From assembly GCA_964519015.1 (NCBI GenBank), contig CAZFHZ010000004.1, forward strand, positions 1 through 64,000: DNA of 64,000 nt, written 5' to 3'. The stretch is from CAZFHZ01 sp964519015 (lineage in GTDB: Bacteria > Blakebacterota > Blakebacteria > Blakebacterales > CAYUVJ01). The translations under genes were made by a program, and so were the position numbers. Numbering within the stretch: the stretch's first letter is position 1; every line of letters starts with the position of its first letter. Of the stretch, positions 42,146-49,836 are shown one piece after another. The notes under the pieces were generated by a model. That model did no database searches. It saw only the letters and a program-made list of their open reading frames with translations, and had not been told where the DNA came from.

Positions 42146-43026
42146 AGGTTCCTCATCCGATCGGGCAGATGCCCTTCCAGCAGGGTGGCCAGTTGCCGCC
42201 GGGTGGCCTCGGCGTCATGCTGTTTCAGTACACCGTTACGTGACCGTACCCGTCCGATCACGCCGGGATCGATCGCCGCGCTCCACACCCCCGAGGTGAA
42301 GGAGTCCCCTTCCACGATCGGGAACTCGCTGACGGGGGAGTAGACCAGGCTCCCCCCGCTGAAGAAGATACCATCCTCGAATCCGGTCCGGTTGCTGTAG
42401 GCGACCCAGCAGCCCAGCAGGTTGCCGAAGAGGCGAAGCAGGTCGCGCCAGGTCCGTCGCGAGGCCAGTTGCCCACTCGCCCGGGCGATCCCCCGGCCCG
42501 GCGCAGCCGAGAGAACCAGCAGGCCGGTGGCACCCTGGAGAGCCGCCAGCAACGCGGAAGAAGGATGCCAGACGTCTTCGCAGACCAGCAGGGCCAGGGT
42601 ACCGAAAGGGGTCCGGAAGCTGTGCAGCTCCTCCCCCCGGGAGAAGAACCGCCCTTCGTCGAAGAGTCCGTAGGTGGGCAGATAGATCTTGCGGTGGAGA
42701 TGAACAAGGTCTCCCCCCGCCCACCAGCCGGCGACGTTATAGAGCTGGCCGTCCTCCCCCCGTTCCACGAATCCGGCGGCGATCGGGAGGCGCCGGCTCA
42801 GTTCCCGTACCGGGTCGAGGCGCCGGTCCCCCGCCGGCAGGGCCACCTCGGCGGTCAGATCACGCAGCAGGTAGCCGGTCAGACCGAGTTCGGGAGTGAT
42901 CAGCAGGTCGGCCTGTTGGATGACGGCGGCCTCCACTGCGGCCGCGAGCTGGTCCAGGTTGGGTTCGATCCGGCCGAGCACCGGACTCCACTGGCCCACC
43001 GCCACCCGGAAGGGAGCCTCGTTCAC
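42142..43026 (-). CDS. Carbon-nitrogen hydrolase, probable glutaminase subunit for NAD synthesis
   Basis: 294 residues from GTG 43026. Nitrilase fold with the Glu-Lys-Cys triad in TPELGLTGY, HRKIYLPTYGLFDEGRFF and ALLVCEDVWHP. The FDEGRFF stretch and similarity to the N-terminal domain of glutamine-dependent NAD synthetases, together with overlap to nadE, support a split two-subunit enzyme. Other nitrilase-superfamily roles are less likely in this context. It overlaps the stop of the PtsN-like gene. Confidence 0.87.
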   Translation of the reverse strand: MNEAPFRVAVGQWSPVLGRIEPNLDQLAAAVEAAVIQQADLLITPELGLTGYLLRDLTAEVALPAGDRRLDPVRELSRRLPIAAGFVERGEDGQLYNVAGWWAGGDLVHLHRKIYLPTYGLFDEGRFFSRGEELHSFRTPFGTLALLVCEDVWHPSSALLAALQGATGLLVLSAAPGRGIARASGQLASRRTWRDLLRLFGNLLGCWVAYSNRTGFEDGIFFSGGSLVYSPVSEFPIVEGDSFTSGVWSAAIDPGVIGRVRSRNGVLKQHDAEATRRQLATLLEGHLPDRMRNL

Positions 43027-43514
43027 GGCTTCTCCCCGGCGCGGGGATCGCCCGCGGCCGTTTCTTCCATCCGGCGGAACCAGTCGATGGTCTCCTCGGG
43101 GGAGGCAACCTTCCGGAGCCCCTCCCGGACCACGGCATCGTCACAGAGGCGGGCCAGCCGGCCCAGTATGCGCACGATGGTGGAAGGATCACGACGATCG
43201 GCGATCAGCAGAAAGAAGAGGTCGGCCGGTCGGCCGTCCACGGCTCCCACATCGAGAGGTCGCACCGGCCGGCCGAAAGCGAGCGCGAACCCGGGGAAGC
43301 CGTCGAGGCGGGCGTGAGGGAGCGCCACCCCGTTGCCAACCCCGGTCGAGAGCACCTGTTCCCGGCGCAGGACCTCCTCCAGCAGGGGAAGGCTGGGGTC
43401 GGCCTTACCCGCGGCCGTCAGCGCCTCCACCAGCGCACCGAAGACCTCGGCTTTGTCCCGGGCCTGGATGTCGAGCCGGATGGTGGCCGGACTCAGCTGT
43501 CGCCAGATCTCCAT
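43023..43514 (-). CDS. PTS EIIA, fructose/nitrogen (PtsN) type
   Basis: 163 residues from ATG 43514. Phosphorylatable His67 lies in GVGNGVALPHARLDGF, with LLEEVLRREQVLSTGVG and FFLLIADRRDPSTIVRILGRLARL typical of EIIA-Ntr. No EI, HPr or membrane EIIBC is nearby, so a regulatory role is likely. It overlaps the NAD amidase gene and lies 27 bases after ssb. Confidence 0.9.
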   Translation of the reverse strand: MEIWRQLSPATIRLDIQARDKAEVFGALVEALTAAGKADPSLPLLEEVLRREQVLSTGVGNGVALPHARLDGFPGFALAFGRPVRPLDVGAVDGRPADLFFLLIADRRDPSTIVRILGRLARLCDDAVVREGLRKVASPEETIDWFRRMEETAAGDPRAGEKP

Positions 43515-43541
43515 GCCTCACTCATCCCCGTGCGCGCGGAT

Positions 43542-43988
43542 TTAGAAGGGGACGTCGTCCTCACCCTCGGAGACGGCGTCGGGACCGGTCTCCTCGTCGG
43601 GTGCCGGACGGCTGCTACGCCGGCTGCCGCCACCACCCCCCTGACCCCCCCCGGCGCCGCCGAGCATGGTCATCTCCTGGGCCACGATCTCGGTGGTCCA
43701 GCGCTGCTGACCACTCTGATCCTCCCAGGACCGGGTCTGGATACGGCCTTCGATGTAGACCGAGTCCCCCTTCTTGAGGTACTGCTCGGCGATCTCGGCC
43801 AGCCGGCCCCAGACCACGATGTTATGCCACTCGGTCTGTTCCTGACGCTGGCCGCTCCGGTCGGTGAACGTGCGGTTGGTCGCGATCCGAAAATTGGCCA
43901 CGTTCTGCCCGCCTGAGGTGGTGCGGATCTCGGGATCGGCCCCCAGATTCCCCAGGATGATCGCTTTGTTGACGCTGCCTCGAGCCAT
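43542..43988 (-). CDS. ssb: Single-stranded DNA-binding protein
   Basis: 148 residues from ATG 43988 with GGAGG nine bases upstream. OB fold: VNKAIILGNLGADPEIRTT, NVANFRIATNR, QTEWHNIVVWGRLAEIAEQYLKKGDSVYIEGRIQTRSW and TTEIVAQEMTMLG. A Gly-rich linker leads to an acidic tip, EGEDDVPF, the interaction hook for repair and replication proteins. The open frame continues upstream without protein character, so this ATG is the start. Confidence 0.96.
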   Translation of the reverse strand: MARGSVNKAIILGNLGADPEIRTTSGGQNVANFRIATNRTFTDRSGQRQEQTEWHNIVVWGRLAEIAEQYLKKGDSVYIEGRIQTRSWEDQSGQQRWTTEIVAQEMTMLGGAGGGQGGGGGSRRSSRPAPDEETGPDAVSEGEDDVPF

Positions 43989-44116
43989 TACTCCCGTCCT
44001 CCCGTCTGGAACACATTCCTCCGGCGCCGGGGCCGCCTGACCTGGTCGAAGATACGCAGGCGGATGGTATCGGCCGTGGGGAAGATTGTAAGTATGCGGG
44101 TCTTGGAACTCGGGCG

Positions 44117-45133
44117 TCAACCACCGGGCAGGGCCGGCTCCCCTTCCCAGGGGTCGGGCAGACCGACGCCGCGGGCGGCCAGCCGGACAGCTCCCTGCAC
44201 CGGACTGTGCCGGGGTGTGACCAGGCTCAGCCCCTCCCCCCACTCCCAGGCGCCTTCCCGCAGGGCCGGCTCCAGAAGGGACGCCCAGCTCTCTCCCAGG
44301 CCGCCCAGCAGCGCCACCGGCAGCGGGGTACCGGCGGCCAGACCCAGCCGGCGACAGCCCTCGGCGAGGATCCGGCCCAGTTCCCGGCCGACGCGGGTTG
44401 CCAGCTCGACCGCAGCGGGATGCCCGGCGGCCGCCAACGCCATGACCGGAGGGGCGAGCCGGCCCAACCGCTCCGGTTCGGTGCGGGCGGCCGCGGCCGC
44501 GCGCATGAGGGCATGAGGCTCCTCCCGCTCGGACGGACCGAGCCCCCAGGCCGTGAGCACGATACCGGTCAGCTCGTCCGGGTATCCCCCTTCCCAGGCC
44601 CACAGCGCCCGTCGGACCGCCTCCAGCCCGAGCCAGACCGCGCTCCCCTCGTCACCCAGCGGCCAACCCCATCCGCCGCTCAGGGCAAGTACGCCGGCCG
44701 CATCCCGGACCAGGCCGATCGAGCCGGTACCGCTGATCACCACTCCGGCGGCTCCCGTCATCCCATGGGCACCCAGCAATGCGGTCTCGGCATCGTGGGT
44801 GATCATCACCGGCACCCCGGTCGGAGCGACCGGGCTGCAAAAGAGGGGGAGGAGGGCGTCCCTGAGGACGGCCCGGGCCGGTTCGGAGCGGGCACCGGCG
44901 AATCCCGCGCCGACCCCTTCCAGCAATCGGGGGGCGTCGGGCCTCACCGCGCAGGCCTGTTGCCAGAGGTGAGCGACGACCTCCACCACACCCATCGGCC
45001 CGACCCGGGTGAGGGAAGCCGCACCCCCTTCACCGCGCCAGAGGGTCTCTCCCCCGGGTCCGGCCAGCAGGGCCCGGGTGCGGGTTCCGCCCGCGTCCAG
45101 ACCGAGCAGCAGCGCCCCCGGGCCGGCGGTCAT
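44117..45133 (-). CDS. BadF/BadG/BcrA-type ATPase, probable N-acetylglucosamine kinase
   Basis: 338 residues from ATG 45133, overlapping the MlaD stop. Actin-like ATPase fold: LLLGLDAGGTRTRALLAGPGG (phosphate 1), GVGAGFAGARS, VMITHDAETALLGAHG (phosphate 2) and GVVISGTGSIGLVRD, then GGWGWPLGDEGSAVWLG. The short single-chain form resembles eukaryote-like GlcNAc kinases, consistent with amino-sugar or cell-wall recycling. BadF-type activators carry a Cys cluster not seen here. Confidence 0.85.
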   Translation of the reverse strand: MTAGPGALLLGLDAGGTRTRALLAGPGGETLWRGEGGAASLTRVGPMGVVEVVAHLWQQACAVRPDAPRLLEGVGAGFAGARSEPARAVLRDALLPLFCSPVAPTGVPVMITHDAETALLGAHGMTGAAGVVISGTGSIGLVRDAAGVLALSGGWGWPLGDEGSAVWLGLEAVRRALWAWEGGYPDELTGIVLTAWGLGPSEREEPHALMRAAAAARTEPERLGRLAPPVMALAAAGHPAAVELATRVGRELGRILAEGCRRLGLAAGTPLPVALLGGLGESWASLLEPALREGAWEWGEGLSLVTPRHSPVQGAVRLAARGVGLPDPWEGEPALPGG

Positions 45134-46047
45134 CAGAAGATCTTGATGGTGAAGTACTTCTTCGGGTTGTTCTTGATGTCGCTGATCAGCGAGTCCATGT
45201 GGGCGAGGGTCAGGGCCAACTGGAAGTAGACGCTGTCGGACTCGGCCAGATGCCACAGGGTGCCCCGCGAGCCGGTCACCCGCAGGGCGAGCCCCTGCAG
45301 GGTATCGGCCAGCGAATCGATGCGCGTGGCGATCCGGGTAAACTGCTGCCCGGCCTCGCCGACCGAGGTCAGCGCGCTGTGCAGGGGACCCGTGTTGTTC
45401 TCCAGCACCTGGTTGACGTTGGCGACCATCTCACTCAGGTTGGCCAGGCTCTCCCCGACCATCCCCTGGTTGTCCACCACCACCTGGTTGAGCAGATCGA
45501 TCGTACGGTTGAAATTCTCGAAAGCCACCGCGATGCGCGCCCTGACCTCCTGGTCGGTGATGACCGCCTGCATCGAAGCGGTCAGGTCCCCGACCCGGAT
45601 CATGAGGAGCTGCATGTTCCGGAAGACGTCGTTGAGACTGGCCCCGTTGATACCGATAAGGGTGTCGGCCGCCGTGATGGCCCGTCCCCCCGGACGGGCC
45701 GTGACGTTGATGAAGCGGGCCCCGATGAGCCCTTCGCTCTCGATCGTGAACAGGCTCGCCGAATCGAGCCGGACGGCCTGGTCGAGCCTCATCTGCACCG
45801 CCACCCGGTTCTCGGGGGTGAGACTGATATCAGTGACCTGCCCCTTCTTAACGCCGGCGATCAGAACCGGGTCGCCGGTGGAGAGACCGAAACCCGACTC
45901 GAAGAGCACCACCACCCGGTAGGTGCTCCCCTCCCGCAGCAAATCCTGTCCCCACAACAACCCGAACACCAGGATCAGGACGCCGATGATGACGGCGGCC
46001 CCGACCCGGAGGGTCGTCAGGTCCCGTTGACCCCGTTCCCAAGCCAT
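45133..46047 (-). CDS. MlaD/MCE-family lipid transport substrate-binding protein
   Basis: 304 residues. One N-terminal membrane anchor (VGAAVIIGVLILVFGLLWG) is followed by the MCE domain: YRVVVLFESGFGLSTGDPVLIAGVKKGQVTDISLTPENRVAVQMRLD and SEGLIGARFINVT. A long C-terminal helical region follows, as in MlaD-like proteins that form hexameric lipid tunnels. The MlaE permease and MlaF ATPase are not in the window. The start overlaps the EIIB gene by 31 bases. Confidence 0.9.
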   Translation of the reverse strand: MAWERGQRDLTTLRVGAAVIIGVLILVFGLLWGQDLLREGSTYRVVVLFESGFGLSTGDPVLIAGVKKGQVTDISLTPENRVAVQMRLDQAVRLDSASLFTIESEGLIGARFINVTARPGGRAITAADTLIGINGASLNDVFRNMQLLMIRVGDLTASMQAVITDQEVRARIAVAFENFNRTIDLLNQVVVDNQGMVGESLANLSEMVANVNQVLENNTGPLHSALTSVGEAGQQFTRIATRIDSLADTLQGLALRVTGSRGTLWHLAESDSVYFQLALTLAHMDSLISDIKNNPKKYFTIKIF

Positions 46048-46511
46048 TCCAGGAGGTCCTTTCGCTCACTTCCGGGCACGTCGCAACATTCCAGTCCCAC
46101 ACCCTCCCGGGCCAGGGCCCGGAAGGCGTTCTCATCCCCTTCGTCCATACAGAGGAAGGGGAGGATGCGCCGGCGACCCTCACGGTGGTGCAGGCCGCCC
46201 ACGTTAAGGACATCGTACTCGAACCCACCCCGGTAGAGCCTCAGGGCGTCGTCGGGGGAGGAGAGCAGGATGAAGAGCCCTTCTCCTTCCTCCAGCCAGG
46301 CGGCCAGTGCCACCGGGGCCTCGCTCAGGGTGACGACGGACACCTTGACCCCTTCCGGGGCGGAGGCCTCGTAGAGCTCGCATTCCCAGAGACTATCGGC
46401 CACCTGATCGTTGACCACCACGATCCGGTCGGGGTGGAACAGGTTCCCCCAGCCCTGGGTGACCTGACCATGGACCAGCCGGTCGTCGACCCGGACCAGG
46501 AGCGGATTCAC
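46017..46511 (-). CDS. PTS mannose-type EIIB component
   Basis: 164 residues from GTG 46511. The active-site His is in LLVRVDDRLVHGQVTQGW, the signature of EIIB-Man. DRIVVVNDQVADSLW and LNVGGLHHREGRRRILPF match the family. No EIIC or EIID membrane subunits follow, which is unusual; the gene overlaps EIIA (GTGA) upstream and mlaD downstream. Confidence 0.92.
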   Translation of the reverse strand: MNPLLVRVDDRLVHGQVTQGWGNLFHPDRIVVVNDQVADSLWECELYEASAPEGVKVSVVTLSEAPVALAAWLEEGEGLFILLSSPDDALRLYRGGFEYDVLNVGGLHHREGRRRILPFLCMDEGDENAFRALAREGVGLECCDVPGSERKDLLEWLGNGVNGT

Positions 46512-46879
46512 GACTGGATCCCTTTCCGGCCGTATTCGACGAGGATCTCGGCCAGGGCGTCGAGTCCGAGCTTCTCCCGCTTGTTCACGAAGGCCAGGAG
46601 CATGGGGAGGTTGACCCCTGTGATGTGCCGGATCCGCTTCTGCTGCCGGCGCAGTCGTTCCGCGGTCTGCCAGCAGGAGCCTCCGAAGAGGGTCGTGAAG
46701 ACGATGCTGCCGTCGTCTCCACCGGCCACCGCCCTCTCGACGGACTCGAGCATCTGCTCGCCGCTCAATCCCTCGTTGCTCAGGCTGACGAATTCCTCCT
46801 GCGGCCCGAGGAAGGCCTCCACGGCATGACGCAGGGCGTGTCCCAGGTCGACGTGGGTGAAGACCACACCACGGATCAT
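46508..46879 (-). CDS. PTS mannose-type EIIA component
   Basis: 123 residues. GVVFTHVDLGHALRHAVEAFLGPQEEF carries the expected phospho-His (His9), and SIVFTTLFGGSCWQTAERL matches the EIIA-Man GGSPxN-like loop with Cys in place of Pro. It is coupled to hprK by a four-base overlap and to EIIB, giving an hprK-EIIA-EIIB cassette. Confidence 0.9.
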   Translation of the reverse strand: MIRGVVFTHVDLGHALRHAVEAFLGPQEEFVSLSNEGLSGEQMLESVERAVAGGDDGSIVFTTLFGGSCWQTAERLRRQQKRIRHITGVNLPMLLAFVNKREKLGLDALAEILVEYGRKGIQS

Positions 46880-47850
46880 TCGTAGTCCTCGCCTAATTCC
46901 GTGCGGGCCAAGACCCGTCGTTCCATCCGCTCGAGCAGTCTCTTGTTGAAGGTCTGCGCGGTGTTCAATCCGCTGATCTTCATGATGTGGTTGAGGGCGA
47001 TGGTCTCGGCCAGGACCGTGATGTTCTTCCCGGGGACGATGGGCAGCAGGACCTGGGGTAGCTGCACGCCCAGGATCTCGGTGGTCCGCTCGATCATGCC
47101 GAGCCGGTCCTGATCCTCGACTTCAGTCCACTCCTTCAGGACCACCTCCACCTCCACCCGTTTGACGAGACGGATACCGCGGATGCCGAAGATCCCCTGG
47201 ATGTCGATGATCCCGATCCCGCGGATCTCCATGTGGTGGGTGAGCAACTCGTTCCCGGTGCCGGTGAGGATGCCACGGGTTGTGCGGGTCATGGTAACCA
47301 CATCATCGGCCACCAGGCGATGTCCACGCTCGATCAGGTCGAGCGCGATCTCGCTCTTCCCGATCCCGCTCTTGCCGGTGAAGAGTAACCCCACCCCGTA
47401 GACGTCCACCAGGGTACCGTGCATCACAGCCGTGGGCGCGAACCAGTCGTCCAGGTACTCGCTCAGCAGGTGGGCGACCATCGTGCTCGGATGCACGCTC
47501 AGCAGGATGGGGATACCCCGTTCATCCGCCTTCTGTTCCATGTAAGGGAAGGGCCGGTTCCCCGAGGTGCAGATGATCAGCGGCATCTCGAAGCCGAAGA
47601 AGGCATCCAGGGTGCTCTGACGCTTCTTCTCGCTCAGGCTGTTCAGGTAGTGGAACTCGGTGTCGCTCAGGATCTGGACCCGGTCGTAGGGGAACGGGTC
47701 GAAGAAGCCGGCCAGGGCAAGCCCGGGGCGGTAGACGTCGTTGGTCGAAACCACCCGCATGGCTCCCGAACGCCCGGCCGCCCATTCCAACTGGAGGCTC
47801 TCACGGGAGTCCTCGACCAGCTTCTGAACGGTCAGTTCCTTCGCCCCCAT
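46876..47850 (-). CDS. hprK: HPr kinase/phosphorylase
   Basis: 324 residues from ATG 47850. N-terminal domain about 1-130; C-terminal kinase with P-loop GLLFTGKSGIGKSEIALDLIERGHRLVADDVV and the HprK signature MEIRGIGIIDIQGIFGIRGIR. It phosphorylates and dephosphorylates HPr on Ser, linking carbon status to regulation. No HPr gene is in the window. The ATG has no Shine-Dalgarno and immediately follows the T tract of a terminator-like hairpin, so expression may be attenuated or leaderless. Confidence 0.93.
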   Translation of the reverse strand: MGAKELTVQKLVEDSRESLQLEWAAGRSGAMRVVSTNDVYRPGLALAGFFDPFPYDRVQILSDTEFHYLNSLSEKKRQSTLDAFFGFEMPLIICTSGNRPFPYMEQKADERGIPILLSVHPSTMVAHLLSEYLDDWFAPTAVMHGTLVDVYGVGLLFTGKSGIGKSEIALDLIERGHRLVADDVVTMTRTTRGILTGTGNELLTHHMEIRGIGIIDIQGIFGIRGIRLVKRVEVEVVLKEWTEVEDQDRLGMIERTTEILGVQLPQVLLPIVPGKNITVLAETIALNHIMKISGLNTAQTFNKRLLERMERRVLARTELGEDYE

Positions 47851-47858
47851 AAACAAAA

Positions 47859-47885
47859 CGGGAGGAGGTTGTTGGCCTCCCCCCG
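47859..47885 (-). terminator. Terminator-like hairpin directly before the hprK start codon
   Basis: On the minus strand CGGGGGGAGG pairs with CCTCCTCCCG (one G-T pair) over a 7-base loop, followed by TTTTGTTT and then the hprK ATG. It could end rpoN-hpf transcripts, attenuate hprK, or both. Confidence 0.75.
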
Positions 47886-47902
47886 CTCCCGAGAAGAGGT
47901 GG

Positions 47903-48250
47903 TCAGCCCGAGCTACTCTCGTCCACGGGCTGTATGCTCTGCTGCCGCAGCTCACGACGGTCCTTCTCATGCGAGATCTTCGCTTTGTACTTCTCGAGCT
48001 GCCGTTCCATCTTGTCGATAGCGGCATCGATGGCGGGATAGAGCAGGTCCTCCGTGCTGTCCGCGTTCAGCGTTTTCCCGTATACACCGAGTACACATTC
48101 CGCCCGCCATCGGTCCTTCTCCTTCTCCAGGACCAGGTGGCAGTCGACGATCCTGTCGAAATATCTCGTAAGTCCGTCCATCGCCTCAAGCGCGTAGTTC
48201 TTGGTCGCCTCCGTCATATCGAAATGCCTGGCGGTGACTCTACTGTTCAT
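47903..48250 (-). CDS. hpf: Ribosome hibernation-promoting factor, short form
   Basis: 115 residues from ATG 48250 (GGAG eight bases upstream). RVTARHFDMTEATKNYALEAMDGLTRYFDRIVDCHLVLEKEKDRWRAECVLGVYGKTLNADSTEDLLYPAIDAAIDKMERQLEKYK is the S30AE fold. The C-terminal dimerisation domain of long HPF is absent. It should bind the 30S decoding centre in stationary phase. It lies directly after rpoN, as in proteobacteria. Confidence 0.92.
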   Translation of the reverse strand: MNSRVTARHFDMTEATKNYALEAMDGLTRYFDRIVDCHLVLEKEKDRWRAECVLGVYGKTLNADSTEDLLYPAIDAAIDKMERQLEKYKAKISHEKDRRELRQQSIQPVDESSSG

Positions 48251-48262
48251 CGCGTACACTCC

Positions 48263-49681
48263 TCAGCCCTCCTGGGAGGGGTTCTGGGTGGACGGTGCAT
48301 ACTGGCGCCGGAACCGGGCCGGGAGGATACCCAGCAGGTCGCGGTACTTGGCGACGGTACGCCGGGCGATGGCATAACCCTCCTCCTTGAGCCGGTCGGC
48401 TATCTTCTGGTCACTCAGCGGTCTCGAGGAGTCCTCATTGCGTACGAGATGCTCGATCCGCTCCTTGATGGATCGGCTCGATACGTCCTCTCCTTCCCGG
48501 TTCTCGATCCGTCCACTGAAGAAGAACTTCAGTTCGAAGACCCCCTGCGGGGTCTGCACATACTTGCCGTTGGTGACCCGGCTGACGGTACTGACGTGGA
48601 GATCTACCGCGTCCGCCACTTCCTGCAGGATCAGCGGTTTGAGATGGAGCACCCCGCGTTCCAGGAAGGCTCCCTGGACCCGGACGATGTATTCCATGAC
48701 CTTCAACATCGTCGAGCGGCGCTGGGAGATCGAACGGAGCAGCCAGCGGGCGCCGTTCAGCTTCTCGACGATGTACTTGCGCGTCTCCTCGTTGGCCTGG
48801 GACCCTTTGGCCAGGATCTCCCGATAGAGGTTGCTGATTCGCAGGCCGGGCAGGCTGGCGCTGTTGAAGAGCACGACATACTCACCGTCCACGTTCTCGA
48901 CGATCAGGTCGGGCACGACACTCCGGGCACCCGACCCGAAACGACCGGCGGCCGGACGCGGGCTCAGCAGGGCGAGTTCGTCCACGGCCGCCTGCACATC
49001 CGCCTCGTCGATGTCGAGCGCTTTGGCGATGGCCGAGTAGCGGTGGTGTTCCAGGTCCTCGAGATGCTCCTCGACCAGGGCCATGAGGATGGTGTTCTCC
49101 AGCCCCTTCTCCCGGAGCTGGATGGCCAGGCATTCCTGCAGGTTGCGGGCGCCCACTCCCGGCGGATCGAAGGTCTGGACCACCGCCAGCACCCGCAGCA
49201 CGTCCTCCTCCGGCACCCCGGTCTGGGCGGCGATCTCCCCCAGGGGCGCTTTCAGGAATCCGTTGTCGTCGATGTCCCCGATGATGATCTCCCCGACGGC
49301 ATGATCGGCCGGGTCGAGTCCGGCCAGGTGGAGCTGTCCGAGCAGATGCTCCTGCAGGCTGGTCTCGGCCGGTTGGGGGAGTTCATCGAACTCCCGGCTG
49401 GTATCGGGCCGCATGCCCCGCCCCCCCACATCGCTGGAATGGGCCAGCACCTCCCGCCACTGCTGCTCGTCGAAGGGCTGGGCGGACTCACGGTCATGTT
49501 CGGGGGAGTTGAGCTCGAGGACCGGTTCGGAACGCTGGACCTCCTCCAGGAGGGGGTTGGTCTCCAGCTCCTGCTTGATCATGGCTTCGAGTTCGAGGGT
49601 GGGGAGCTGGAGCAGTTTCAACGACTGGATGAGCTGAGGGGAGAGCCGCTGCTCCAGCCGTGTCTCCTGAATAAGCCTCAT
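48263..49681 (-). CDS. rpoN: RNA polymerase sigma-54 factor
   Basis: 472 residues. Region I (RLEQRLSPQLIQSLKLLQLPTLELEAMIKQELETNPLLEE), acidic region II, core-binding domain (TFDPPGVGARNLQECLAIQLR), HTH (LILQEVADAVDLHVSTVSRVTNGKYVQTPQGVFELKFFF) and RpoN box (ARRTVAKYRDLLGI) are all present. It depends on enhancer-binding ATPases, none of which is in the window. The ATG is just inside the gap carrying the MITE-like element; hpf follows 12 bases downstream. Confidence 0.96.
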   Translation of the reverse strand: MRLIQETRLEQRLSPQLIQSLKLLQLPTLELEAMIKQELETNPLLEEVQRSEPVLELNSPEHDRESAQPFDEQQWREVLAHSSDVGGRGMRPDTSREFDELPQPAETSLQEHLLGQLHLAGLDPADHAVGEIIIGDIDDNGFLKAPLGEIAAQTGVPEEDVLRVLAVVQTFDPPGVGARNLQECLAIQLREKGLENTILMALVEEHLEDLEHHRYSAIAKALDIDEADVQAAVDELALLSPRPAAGRFGSGARSVVPDLIVENVDGEYVVLFNSASLPGLRISNLYREILAKGSQANEETRKYIVEKLNGARWLLRSISQRRSTMLKVMEYIVRVQGAFLERGVLHLKPLILQEVADAVDLHVSTVSRVTNGKYVQTPQGVFELKFFFSGRIENREGEDVSSRSIKERIEHLVRNEDSSRPLSDQKIADRLKEEGYAIARRTVAKYRDLLGILPARFRRQYAPSTQNPSQEG

Positions 49682-49730
49682 ACAACCACTCTACCGGAGC
49701 CCTCCCCCCCGTTCAAGACGTTCAGACCAG

Positions 49731-49836
49731 CTAGTGTCGTCAACGATGCGCATCGGCATCGCCTCCTCCTCGCGCCTTGACCTCGCCCGCAAGATCCATC
49801 CGCGAAACGGTGCGAATTCCTGACTCGGGACACCAG
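49731..49836. repeat. MITE-like element overlapping the 3' end of tenA
   Basis: 106 bases bounded by CTAGTGTC (plus strand, 49731) and CTGGTGTC (minus strand, 49836), which form short imperfect terminal inverted repeats. The right part (49800-49833) matches 17915-17948 in 28 of 34 positions in opposite orientation. It contributes about the last 30 codons of tenA and lies in the tenA-rpoN gap. Confidence 0.5.

Noticed and set aside
43989..44116. A promoter for ssb with TACAAT as -10
   Set aside because: No acceptable -35 element lies 16-18 bases upstream.
49681..49740. The tenA-rpoN gap as an attachment site of an integrated element
   Set aside because: There is no integrase, tRNA or direct repeat flanking a larger insert; only a short MITE-like repeat is seen.
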